Shown: in pieces, positions 44,890 to 53,052 of the stretch
Position numbering within the stretch: position 1 is the stretch's first letter
Layout of the letters: the number at the start of each line of letters is the position of its first letter
Assembly (NCBI GenBank): GCA_013178005.1
Contig: JABLXL010000006.1
Coordinates: 1 to 64,000 of the forward strand
Length of the DNA stretch: 64,000 bases
Reading direction: 5' to 3'
Source of the DNA: Actinomycetota bacterium
GTDB lineage: Bacteria > Actinomycetota > Geothermincolia > Geothermincolales > RBG-13-55-18
Made by a program: the position numbers and the translations under genes
The notes under the pieces: generated by a model
What the model was told of the DNA's origin: nothing
The model's input: the letters and a program-made list of their open reading frames with translations, nothing else
The model's database searches: none

Positions 44890-47502
44890 ATGTCGGCGGG
44901 AATCAGGGGCGGCAAACAAGTCGCCAGCGAGAGGAAAGGTGTTCGTTTCGTGGCCGTGGCGGTCCTTGCCGTCGCCTTGACGCTGGCGGGATCGGGAATC
45001 CCCGCCCTGCAGCGGGCGCCGCGCGCCGAGGTCGCCATTGCGCAAGGAACGGAACCGGTTTTCGAGAGCGCCGATTACCGTATCAAGGACGGCACAGGAC
45101 CGCGCATCGTGGATGGCGTGGCGTACCTCTTCGCCGGGAACGACCCCTGGATGCCGCCCGGGGAAAACAGCAGCGTGGTGGCCCTTGACGCCAGGGACGG
45201 TACGCTGCTCTGGCAGAAGGAGCTGGAGTGGGCGGGCGGCATGGGATCGAAGGCGCGCCCCCTCTACGACGAGGGCCGCATCTACATCGGCTGCGGAAAG
45301 AGCGTCTACTGCCTGGACGCCGCAAACAACGGCAACGTATTGTGGGCGAAGGACATCACCCCCGCGGACGCGTCCATGGGGAACTCGGTGATCATTGCCG
45401 ACGTGGTTACGTATTCCAACGCCGCGGGCACCAAGGTGGTGGTGGTGGGGGATTACATCTATGGCAAGTACCTGGGGCTCAACGCGGATACCGGTGCCGT
45501 GCTGTGGAGCTTCGACCTCGATGCCGGTTCCTCGGCCATCGGGGCGCCAGGGGTGGACGATACCGGAAATCGCCTCTATCTTCCCCAGCACGCTTCCTTC
45601 GGCAGCCCGGTGAACGGGAAGATATTCTGCCTCGACGTGTCGGTGGCCACGCCTGCCAAGAAATGGGAACTCAAGGCTGATTACGACGTGGCCGGATCCG
45701 TTGCCCTGGACGGCGCGAACCTCTACTTCAGCGACTTCGCCTATGGCGGACCCATGGGCAACCTCTACCGTGTCGAGGACAAGGGAAGCGAGGCCGTTCT
45801 GGCCTGGAAACAGCCCATCTGGGGTTCGTCAGGCACCCCACTCGTCGACACCAACAGCGGCACCCTCTATGTCTGCGGCAACGATTACTCCGTGGGAGGG
45901 AACCATTTCTACGCCTTCGACCTGGACACGGGCGGGCTGGTCTGGGATAACCCCAACTGGGGCGCTTATAACGGAAACTGCGTGCTCTCCCCCACCACGG
46001 GTTATTTGTACGCGGGGAGCTTCGACACTGGCGCCTGGGCGCACAACAAGGGCATGGGGGCAATGGAAGCTTACACGGGCAGCGAGCTGTGGTACGTGCA
46101 GCAGAAGGGCGGGGGGGACCCCGTGGTCGCCGGCGGACTGGTCTATACCACCGCCGACGGCCGCCTCTACGCCTACGAGGAGTATAAACCCACCTCCTAC
46201 GACTGGTACTTCGCCGAGGGTTATACCGGAGAGGGCTTCGAGGAATGGCTGTGCCTGGCCAATCCGGGCGACGCTCCCGAGGACGATGCCACGGTGAACG
46301 TCACCTACCTCTTCAACGGCGAAAGAGACCCCGAGACGCTTGTGTATGGGGTGAATGCGGGCACCCGTGTCACCATCGATGTCAAGGGCGCCGTCGGGAA
46401 GGATGCGGAGGTCTCCATCAAGGTGGTTTCCGACAAGCCCTTGGTCGCGGAGCGCCCCGTTTATTTCCGGTACACCGGAACGGGCAACCATGCGTGGACG
46501 GGCGGACACTGCGTGGTGGGGGCGGACGATCCCCTGACCGACTGGTACTTCGCCGAGGGTTATACAGGAGAGGGCTTCGAGGAGTGGCTGTGCCTGGCCA
46601 ACTTCGGAGACAGCCTGGCCACGGTGAAGGTCGCCTACATATACCAGGAGGGAGAACCACTGGAGAAGGAATACTACGTGCCGGGAAACCGCCGCGTGAC
46701 CTTCAGCGTCAACTCGGAGGCAGGGGAGGGGCGAGATGTCTCCATAGCCGTGGAGAGCAACCGCCCGGTGGTGGCGGAGCGCCCCATGTACTTCTCCTAC
46801 CAGGGCATGGGATCCCATGGCTGGACGGGAGGCCACTGCGTGATCGGCGCGGCGGGAGCCGGCACTAGCTGGTACTTCGCCGAGGGTTATACAGGAGAGG
46901 GCTTCGAGGAATGGCTATGCCTTGCTAACCCCGGTGATGAGGACGCGCTGGTGGAAGTCACCTACCTCTACCAGGATGGAGAACCGGAGACCAAGGAATA
47001 CGGCGTGCCCGCGCATACCCGCCGTACCCTGAGCGTCAACCTGGAGGCGGGTGCGGGCAGGGAGCTGGGCCTGGCGGTGAAGTCCACGCGGCCCGTGCTG
47101 GCCGAGCGCCCCATCTATTTCAACTACAGGGGCGCCTGGGACGGAGGCTCCTGCGTCATCGGGGCCGCCATTCCCGGCAACTACTGGTGCCTCGCGGAGG
47201 GATACACCGATGTCCATTTCGACCAGTACGTTTGCGTATCCAATCCCGGCAAGGAGGACGCGACGGTGGTGGTGACGCCACTGTTCGGAGACGGCGAGGC
47301 GGAGGAATACGCGGTCTCCGCCGGCCGCCGCTTCACCCTGACGCTATCAAGCGCAGAGCCCACAGAGCGCGCCTACGCTATAACCTCGGACCGGGGCGTG
47401 GTGGTGGAAAGGGCAATGTATTTCGACTACCAGGGCCTGGGCGCGCACGGCTGGAAGGGCGGACACTGCACCAGGGGAGCAACCCTGAGCGATATCTACT
47501 AA
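44890..47502 (+). CDS. Secreted PQQ-type beta-propeller protein with four AEGYTGEGFEEW repeats
   Basis: An 870-residue exported protein under a cobalamin riboswitch. A signal sequence (FVAVAVLAVALTLAGSGIPAL) precedes a PQQ-like beta-propeller (about residues 60-430) with blades such as VVALDARDGTLLWQKEL, YCLDAANNGNVLWAKD and LGLNADTGAVLWSFDL. The C-terminal 430 residues are four beta-rich repeats of about 105 residues. Three begin WYFAEGYTGEGFEEWLCLANPGD and the fourth is a diverged YWCLAEGYTDVHFDQYVCVSNPG. No C-terminal anchor is seen. A corrinoid-binding or surface-scaffold role is inferred only from regulation. SD AAAGGAGGG sets the ATG; the track's 44575 start lies in the riboswitch. Confidence 0.9.
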   Translation: MSAGIRGGKQVASERKGVRFVAVAVLAVALTLAGSGIPALQRAPRAEVAIAQGTEPVFESADYRIKDGTGPRIVDGVAYLFAGNDPWMPPGENSSVVALDARDGTLLWQKELEWAGGMGSKARPLYDEGRIYIGCGKSVYCLDAANNGNVLWAKDITPADASMGNSVIIADVVTYSNAAGTKVVVVGDYIYGKYLGLNADTGAVLWSFDLDAGSSAIGAPGVDDTGNRLYLPQHASFGSPVNGKIFCLDVSVATPAKKWELKADYDVAGSVALDGANLYFSDFAYGGPMGNLYRVEDKGSEAVLAWKQPIWGSSGTPLVDTNSGTLYVCGNDYSVGGNHFYAFDLDTGGLVWDNPNWGAYNGNCVLSPTTGYLYAGSFDTGAWAHNKGMGAMEAYTGSELWYVQQKGGGDPVVAGGLVYTTADGRLYAYEEYKPTSYDWYFAEGYTGEGFEEWLCLANPGDAPEDDATVNVTYLFNGERDPETLVYGVNAGTRVTIDVKGAVGKDAEVSIKVVSDKPLVAERPVYFRYTGTGNHAWTGGHCVVGADDPLTDWYFAEGYTGEGFEEWLCLANFGDSLATVKVAYIYQEGEPLEKEYYVPGNRRVTFSVNSEAGEGRDVSIAVESNRPVVAERPMYFSYQGMGSHGWTGGHCVIGAAGAGTSWYFAEGYTGEGFEEWLCLANPGDEDALVEVTYLYQDGEPETKEYGVPAHTRRTLSVNLEAGAGRELGLAVKSTRPVLAERPIYFNYRGAWDGGSCVIGAAIPGNYWCLAEGYTDVHFDQYVCVSNPGKEDATVVVTPLFGDGEAEEYAVSAGRRFTLTLSSAEPTERAYAITSDRGVVVERAMYFDYQGLGAHGWKGGHCTRGATLSDIY

Positions 47503-48150
47503 GAGTCAAGAGGGGCGGGCGGCAGCAGGCTTGCCGTCCCGGGAGAAAGCCGGGAGGCGCACGAACCTCGCGTTTGCTCGCGGAGGGTATGAAGGTGAGA
47601 AGCGGGAGAAGAAAGGACCCTGGATGCCGCGTCCTGGCATGGCCGTTTCGTCCATGTGGGCCCGACCAGGCGCGGGGTGACGGGGCATAACCAAGATCTT
47701 CCTGATCAGCGGTCCCACTTGACCTCGCGGTCGACCAAGCCGGTCCCAGCCGGCGGGGCGGGGAAGCGTTGAGCTTCCCCGCCCGACCGCGTGTCCGGGA
47801 AGGGAGGGATCGTGCATGGGGGAGAGGTTTCGATGGGGGCGTTGGGAAGCGATATGGGAAAGCGCATGGAGCCGCCGGCGGGCGAAGTGGCCCGGCGGAG
47901 GGAGTGAGGACGGCGAACCGCCAGATGCCTTCGCGCTGGAGCTCACGGCACTGATGTCGAAAGCGCGGACGTTCTTGCAGGGCGCTTGGCCGCTTGGCTT
48001 GAAGGAACGGCCCGCGCAGAGGGTCATTCAGCGGTCTGCCCGTGCCTTTTACCTGGCGGGGAAGTGGGGCGGTAACGACGCCGGCGCGTGGGGACACATA
48101 ACGTGTACGAGTCCATGCGCAGCGGAGAGTGCTGGAGCGGCGAAGGAGCG
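47503..48150. other. Gene-free region between the propeller gene and DUF4430 gene
   Basis: About 650 bp with no credible coding frame. It contains a very strong hairpin GGGCGGGGAAGC-GTTGA-GCTTCCCCGCCC (47756-47784, 12 bp) without a U-tract, plus smaller stems such as GACC-TCGC-GGTC. I see no second cobalamin riboswitch here. It is unclear whether the DUF4430-ECF genes are read from the riboswitch promoter or from one inside this region. Confidence 0.55.
47756..47784 (+). terminator. Strong U-less hairpin, possible terminator
   Basis: A perfect 12-bp stem with a 5-nt loop, 250 bp after the propeller gene. The sequence after it (GACCGCGTG) has no U-run, so it may be a U-less terminator or a processing hairpin. 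Confidence 0.4.
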
Positions 48151-49137
48151 ATGAAGGGAATGGCCAACCGCTGGACTTGGCGTTTAGGCGCCATGGTATT
48201 CGTATCACTGGCGGCGTTCTTCCTCGTCCGGGGATGCGCCTTTATGCCCTGGAATTCCGGGGGCGGCTCCGTCTCCGTAAGGGTCACGGTCTGCAGGGAT
48301 TTTGGAAAGGAGGTCCTTAAAGACGAGGCCATCGAGGTAAGGGAGGCGAGCAGCGCAATGGAGGCGTTGCAGGCGGTGGCCGAGGTGGAAACGGCCTACG
48401 GCGGAGGTTTCATCCAGGCGGTGGACGGCGTCGCCTCGCAGTATGACGGTGGGGCGGGCCGGAAGGCGGACTGGTTCTTCTACGTGAACGGGCAGATGGC
48501 GGACGTGGGGGCGCGGGCTTACGAGGCGCGCGAGGGAGACTGGCTGCTCTTCGATTTCCACTCCTGGGAATACTCCATGTTCACGCCCGTGCTGGCGGGT
48601 TGCTTCCCCGAGCCCTTCGTGCACGGTTACGGTGGATCCCCGGAGGGCATAGCCGTGGCTTACGCCACCGGAAGGAGGGTTGAGGGAGAGGAGCTGGCCG
48701 AGTTTCTCGCCTCGCGATCGGCCTCCTCCTGCCGCCTGGTGCAGCTTGGCGGGGAATGGAGGCCCGATGATGGGGAATACGCGCTCCTGGTCGGCACGTG
48801 GCAGGAACTGGCAGGTAACGAAATGGTAGCGGAGGGCTTTCTCAACCACGCCCGCCTCGGCCTCTTCGCCTTTTTCGAGGGCGGGGAGCTGCGACTGCTT
48901 GACGCGGCAGGGTCGCTCGCGAGAAGCGTTGACGGTTCGGCGGGTCTCGTTCAGGGTCTGGGAGCGAGGCTGGGAGACGGCGAGTCGGCGCTCGTGGTGA
49001 CCGGCACCGACGAGGCGGGCTTGCGCCGGGCCTTGGACTACCTGCTGGGGGCGGATTCCCGCGCTCCCCGTCCCGTGCCGGGCGTGGTCTTGCTCCCGGG
49101 AGGGAAATCGCTAGCCCTGCCGGTGGGGAGGGATTGA
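48151..49137 (+). CDS. DUF4430 (transcobalamin C-domain-like) lipoprotein
   Basis: A 328-residue exported protein. The N-terminus is a signal peptide ending VSLAAFFLVRGC, a plausible lipobox. Residues about 45-150 are a DUF4430 domain (VSVRVTVCRDFG, SSAMEALQAVAEVE, DWFFYVNGQMADVGARAYEAREGDWLLFDFHSW), the family that shares the fold of the C-terminal beta domain of animal transcobalamin and intrinsic factor. The remaining 175 residues are an unrecognised alpha/beta domain. It stands 4 bp before EcfT, so it is likely the extracytoplasmic ligand-binding partner of that ECF transporter. Start ATG 48151 follows GAAGGAG. Confidence 0.85.
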   Translation: MKGMANRWTWRLGAMVFVSLAAFFLVRGCAFMPWNSGGGSVSVRVTVCRDFGKEVLKDEAIEVREASSAMEALQAVAEVETAYGGGFIQAVDGVASQYDGGAGRKADWFFYVNGQMADVGARAYEAREGDWLLFDFHSWEYSMFTPVLAGCFPEPFVHGYGGSPEGIAVAYATGRRVEGEELAEFLASRSASSCRLVQLGGEWRPDDGEYALLVGTWQELAGNEMVAEGFLNHARLGLFAFFEGGELRLLDAAGSLARSVDGSAGLVQGLGARLGDGESALVVTGTDEAGLRRALDYLLGADSRAPRPVPGVVLLPGGKSLALPVGRD

Positions 49138-49141
49138 GCAT

Positions 49142-50059
49142 ATGCTTCCCGTGTACCGCGAGAAGGACACCCTCGTGCACGGCCTGCATCCCCTTGCCGC
49201 GTTGGCCCTGGTGGCTTCCGTGGCCGCCGCCGCGCTGGTCCTGGAAAACCCGCTCTACACCGCGGTGGTTTGCGTGGGCGCCCTCGCCCTGCTGGCCCGG
49301 GCGGAGGCATTGGCCGACGGAAAGGCCATCCTGCGCGCCGCCGCGGTCATGGGTCTACTGGTGGCGTTCATAAACCCGCTGGTCAACAACGCGGGAGAAC
49401 ACGTGCTCGTCTACGGCCCTTCGATACCCCTCTGGGGAAAACTGGATATAACCGCCGAGGCGCTGCTTTACGGCCTGGCTGCCGGCGCGCGGCTGTTCAC
49501 CGTGGTGGCAGCCTTCTGCCTCTTCGCACTGGCGGTGAACCCGGACGATCTGCTCGAGCTTATGTCGAGGCTGTCTTTTCGCTCCTCCCTCGCGGCCGCC
49601 CTGGCGGTGCGCCTTTATCCGAGCATGGTGGTGGAGGCGGTGGAGATGCGGGACGCGCAACTGGCGCGTGGCGACCCGCTGAGCGGCGGCGGGAGGTTGA
49701 ACCGGGCCAAGGCCTATTTGCCGCTGCTCCTCTCCCTCTTCCAGGGCGCCCTTGACCGCGCAGCCTCCATTGCCGAGTCCATGAGCGCCAGGGGTTTCGG
49801 ATCCCGGGGGCGCACGCGCCGCAAGGTTGGGATTTTCCGCCCTCGCGACATCTTGGCCGCCCTGGTTTCGTCGGGGATCGCCGCCGCGGTAGTTCTGCAA
49901 TCGCTGCGTGGCGGCGGCTACGATTTCTTTCCCGTTCTCGCCGATCCCCTGGCGGAAACGGATCTACCGGCGCTGGGATTGCTTTGTTTCTCGCTCGTTT
50001 CCTTCCTTTTCGTGTGTGGGAGCTGGAAGAAATGGCACTGGTGGAGATCGAGGATCTGA
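49142..50059 (+). CDS. ecfT: ECF transporter transmembrane component EcfT
   Basis: A 305-residue membrane protein with about six hydrophobic segments and the coupling-helix motif AESMSARGFGSRG characteristic of EcfT. EcfT links the S component to the two ATPases and drives S-component toppling. It starts 4 bp after the DUF4430 lipoprotein stop and its 3' end overlaps the ATPase gene by 28 nt, indicating tight translational coupling. Confidence 0.92.
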   Translation: MLPVYREKDTLVHGLHPLAALALVASVAAAALVLENPLYTAVVCVGALALLARAEALADGKAILRAAAVMGLLVAFINPLVNNAGEHVLVYGPSIPLWGKLDITAEALLYGLAAGARLFTVVAAFCLFALAVNPDDLLELMSRLSFRSSLAAALAVRLYPSMVVEAVEMRDAQLARGDPLSGGGRLNRAKAYLPLLLSLFQGALDRAASIAESMSARGFGSRGRTRRKVGIFRPRDILAALVSSGIAAAVVLQSLRGGGYDFFPVLADPLAETDLPALGLLCFSLVSFLFVCGSWKKWHWWRSRI

Positions 50060-51939
50060 CCTTCCGTTACCCGGGGGAGGAGAAAGCCGCCCTGGATGGC
50101 TTGAACCTGAAGGTGGACAAGGGCGAGTTCGTCCTCTTGACCGGTCCCACGGGTTGCGGAAAGACGACCTTGTTGAGGCTGCTGGGAGGCCTGGTGCCGC
50201 ATTTCCACGGGGGGAGGATAAGGGGGCGGGTGACCGTCGCGGGACGCGACGTTCTCGGGAGCGATCCGCGGGAGATGGCTGCGGCGGTGGGAATGGTCTT
50301 CCAGGACGCGGAGGGGCAGCTGGTGAGCACCACCGTGGAGAGGGAGATCGCCTTCGGCATGGAGAACGCTGGGCTGCCGGCACCGGTCATCAACAAGAGG
50401 ACCGAGGAGATGCTGGTGGGCCTGGGCCTCTCCCGCCTTCGCCGCTCCTTCATCCCCGGGCTGTCGGGGGGCGAGAAGCAGAAAACCGTGCTCGCCTCGG
50501 TCATGGCCATGCATCCCCTGGTCCTGGCCCTGGACGAGCCCACCTCGCAGCTCGATCCCCTGAGCGCCGAGGAGCTGCTGACGCTGGTGCGCCGCCTGCA
50601 CGAGGAGACGGGGACCACGGTGGTGCTGTGCGAGCACCGCCTTGAGCGCTGCTACCATTACGCCTCACGGGTGCTCTACATGGAAAGGGGGCGAATCCTC
50701 TTCGACGGTGGACCCCGCGAGGCGGCGGCCTGGTGTTCCAGACACGACGATGCCTTCATACCCCCGGTGCCAAGGGTGTTCGCCCGCGCGGGATGGAAGG
50801 AGTTGCCATTGACGGTCAACGAGGGCAGGGCTTTGCTGGCCGGACTCCCGACGAGGATCGGGGACTTCTTCGGGGGAACACAGGGAGGGAGCGCTCCTCA
50901 TGGCGGGCCAGGTGGGATTTCCGTTCGCAAAGCATGGGGAGGAGACGCGGTGCCCGGGCGGGGCAGCCTCGACCAGCGCGAGTCGAGCACGGCGCGCTTG
51001 GGGTGGGCGGCTCTGGGCAGAAACGGCGGAAAGAAGCGCTCCGAACGCGGTGTCTTCGGGGAAGAGCCCTCGCGGGCGAGAGGAAGAGGGCCCGCGGCAA
51101 CGGGGCCGGAAGAGCTTTTCTTCGCCCGTGGCCTCTGGTTCGTGTATCCGGGAGGACAGGAGGCCTTGAGGGGGTTGGATTTCCGTCTGCGCGCGGGAAG
51201 CGGGATGGCTTTGCTGGGGGAGAACGGCGCTGGAAAGAGCACCTTCCTTCGTTGCATGCTCGGCCTTCTCGAGCCCTCGCGCGGTAAGGTGGAGCTCTTC
51301 GGCGGGGAGCCCTCGCGCGAGCGCCTCCCCACCCTGGCGACGCGCCTGGGATACTGTCCCCAGAATCCCCGCGCCTATTTCGTGTGCCCCACGGTGCGCG
51401 AGGAGTTGCTGCGCACCATGCGCTTGCGGGGTCGCGCGGGAAAAGAGGCGGAGAAGGCCGTGGATGAGCAGATGGAACGTATGGAGCTGTCGCACCTGGC
51501 ACGGCGGAACCCGCATGACCTCAGCGCGGGGGAAAGGGAGAAGGTGATGCTGGCCTCGGTCCTGCTCCCGCCCCTCCCGGAACTGCTGGTGATGGACGAG
51601 CCCACGCGAGGCCTGGACCATCGCAACAAGTCGGCGGTGTCGCAAATGCTGGGCGAGTACCGCGCGTCGGGCGGCACGGTTCTGGTGGTGACGCACGACA
51701 TGGAATTCGCCGCCTCTCTCGCTGAGAGGGCGGCGATAATGGGCAACGGGGGCATCGTGGCCGAAGGTCCGGCACGCGAAGTCCTGGGGGATTCCCTGTT
51801 CTTCTCCCCCCAGGTTAACCGCCTGCTGGGCGGTTTCGGAGTGGAGGTGCTGCGGGAGGAAGAGGCCATCCTCCTGCTCCGCGATGCCTTTCCAGGCGGG
51901 GAGGAGAGAAGGGGCACGGGGCCATGTTTCCCACCATAA
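50032..51939 (+). CDS. ecfA: Fused ECF ATPase (EcfA-EcfA', CbiO-type)
   Basis: About 635 residues containing two complete ABC ATPase domains. Domain 1 has LTGPTGCGKTTLL, signature LSGGEKQKTVLAS and Walker B LALDEPTSQLD. Domain 2 (from about residue 360) has LLGENGAGKST, signature LSAGEREKVMLAS and LLVMDEPTRGLD. They are joined by a Gly/Arg/Ser-rich linker of about 90 residues without apparent structure. ECF transporters normally use two separate ATPases; here both are on one chain. The ATG at 50032 replaces the track's 49984. Confidence 0.93.
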   Translation: MALVEIEDLTFRYPGEEKAALDGLNLKVDKGEFVLLTGPTGCGKTTLLRLLGGLVPHFHGGRIRGRVTVAGRDVLGSDPREMAAAVGMVFQDAEGQLVSTTVEREIAFGMENAGLPAPVINKRTEEMLVGLGLSRLRRSFIPGLSGGEKQKTVLASVMAMHPLVLALDEPTSQLDPLSAEELLTLVRRLHEETGTTVVLCEHRLERCYHYASRVLYMERGRILFDGGPREAAAWCSRHDDAFIPPVPRVFARAGWKELPLTVNEGRALLAGLPTRIGDFFGGTQGGSAPHGGPGGISVRKAWGGDAVPGRGSLDQRESSTARLGWAALGRNGGKKRSERGVFGEEPSRARGRGPAATGPEELFFARGLWFVYPGGQEALRGLDFRLRAGSGMALLGENGAGKSTFLRCMLGLLEPSRGKVELFGGEPSRERLPTLATRLGYCPQNPRAYFVCPTVREELLRTMRLRGRAGKEAEKAVDEQMERMELSHLARRNPHDLSAGEREKVMLASVLLPPLPELLVMDEPTRGLDHRNKSAVSQMLGEYRASGGTVLVVTHDMEFAASLAERAAIMGNGGIVAEGPAREVLGDSLFFSPQVNRLLGGFGVEVLREEEAILLLRDAFPGGEERRGTGPCFPP

Positions 51940-52160
51940 TCTGGAGGTATGCCGCGTGGTGAGGATGATGAGGGTGGAAGCGGGAAGGGATGTGGCGTGT
52001 GGACGCAGGTGCCTCGCGCCGCCCGCGGGAGCGAACCGGAAGGGTGGGGGTTCTCCGCGCTCCAAGGAAGAAAATGGTCGCCGTGGAAGCGCCGCGCGGA
52101 GCGCGAGATAAGCGCCGCGTCAGGCGACGGTGAATGTCGGGATGCAAGGAAGGAAATGCC

Positions 52161-53015
52161 ATGACACGCGGTAGAAAGAGCGGTCGCTCAGGCAAACGCG
52201 GGACGTTGAGGTGCCTTCGATACGCACTTCTGATCCTGGCGGCGGCCGCGGTTCTCCTGGGAGTTAAAGAGGTGCCCCCTTTCGATGCGTGGTCGCTCGT
52301 ATCGCTGCTTCTCGCCGGGATATTGCTCGCCGTGCTTTTCATCCGTTTCGAGGAGGGGGAATACGGATCCCGAGAGGTCGCGGTGGTGGGAGCGATGGCC
52401 GCGGCGGGCGCGGCCGGACGGGTGCTCTTCGCCGCCATCCCGGGAGTGCAGCCGGCAACCTTTATCGCCGTGGTCGCGGGATACGTCTTCGGGGCGGAGA
52501 TGGGTTTCATGACCGGCGCCCTGATCGCCCTTCTCAGCAATCTCTTTCTTGGGCAGGGACCTTGGACACCCTGGCAGATGCTGGCCTGGGGAGGAGCGGG
52601 CGCGGCGGGCGCGATCACCGCGTGGCTTGGCGGCGGGAAGGCACGCGTCTGGGCGGTGGCCACGGTCGCCGCTATCTGGGGTTTCGTCTTCGGCTGGTTC
52701 ATGAACCTCTGGTTCTGGCTTTCCTTCGTTTACCCGTTGACCTTGAAAACATATCTCGCCGCGTGCGCGGCGAGCTTGTGGTTCGACATATTCCATGCCG
52801 CCGGCAACCTACTCTTCGCGGCGGTCCTGGCGCGTCCCGTGATAGAGATGCTCTCGCGCTTCCGCGCGCGTTTCTCCATCACTTTCGAGGTGGAGGAAGC
52901 GGGGTCGGATGACATGAAACCGGCGGGCGGCGGCACCGGAGAGGGGGAGACGGGGATGTTCGGATGTGACCCCGTGGACGTGGCATGGGGCGATGCGGAC
53001 TCGGCTCGTGCCTGA
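52161..53015 (+). CDS. ECF transporter substrate-binding (S) component, probable corrinoid
   Basis: A 284-residue membrane protein with six to seven hydrophobic segments. The block GAAGRVLFAAIPGVQPATFIAVVAGYVFGAEMGFMTGALIALLSNLFLGQGPWTPWQM is typical of ECF S components of the vitamin/cofactor group that includes CbrT-like proteins. Substrate cannot be assigned from motifs alone; cobalamin or a precursor is inferred from the DUF4430 neighbour and the upstream riboswitch. A 220-bp gap without a recognisable gene separates it from the ATPase gene. ATG 52161 follows GGAAGGAAA. A charged tail of about 40 residues is unusual. Confidence 0.87.
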   Translation: MTRGRKSGRSGKRGTLRCLRYALLILAAAAVLLGVKEVPPFDAWSLVSLLLAGILLAVLFIRFEEGEYGSREVAVVGAMAAAGAAGRVLFAAIPGVQPATFIAVVAGYVFGAEMGFMTGALIALLSNLFLGQGPWTPWQMLAWGGAGAAGAITAWLGGGKARVWAVATVAAIWGFVFGWFMNLWFWLSFVYPLTLKTYLAACAASLWFDIFHAAGNLLFAAVLARPVIEMLSRFRARFSITFEVEEAGSDDMKPAGGGTGEGETGMFGCDPVDVAWGDADSARA

Positions 53016-53052
53016 GCCAACGGGGATGCGAGATGAGACGGAGGTGGTTCGC

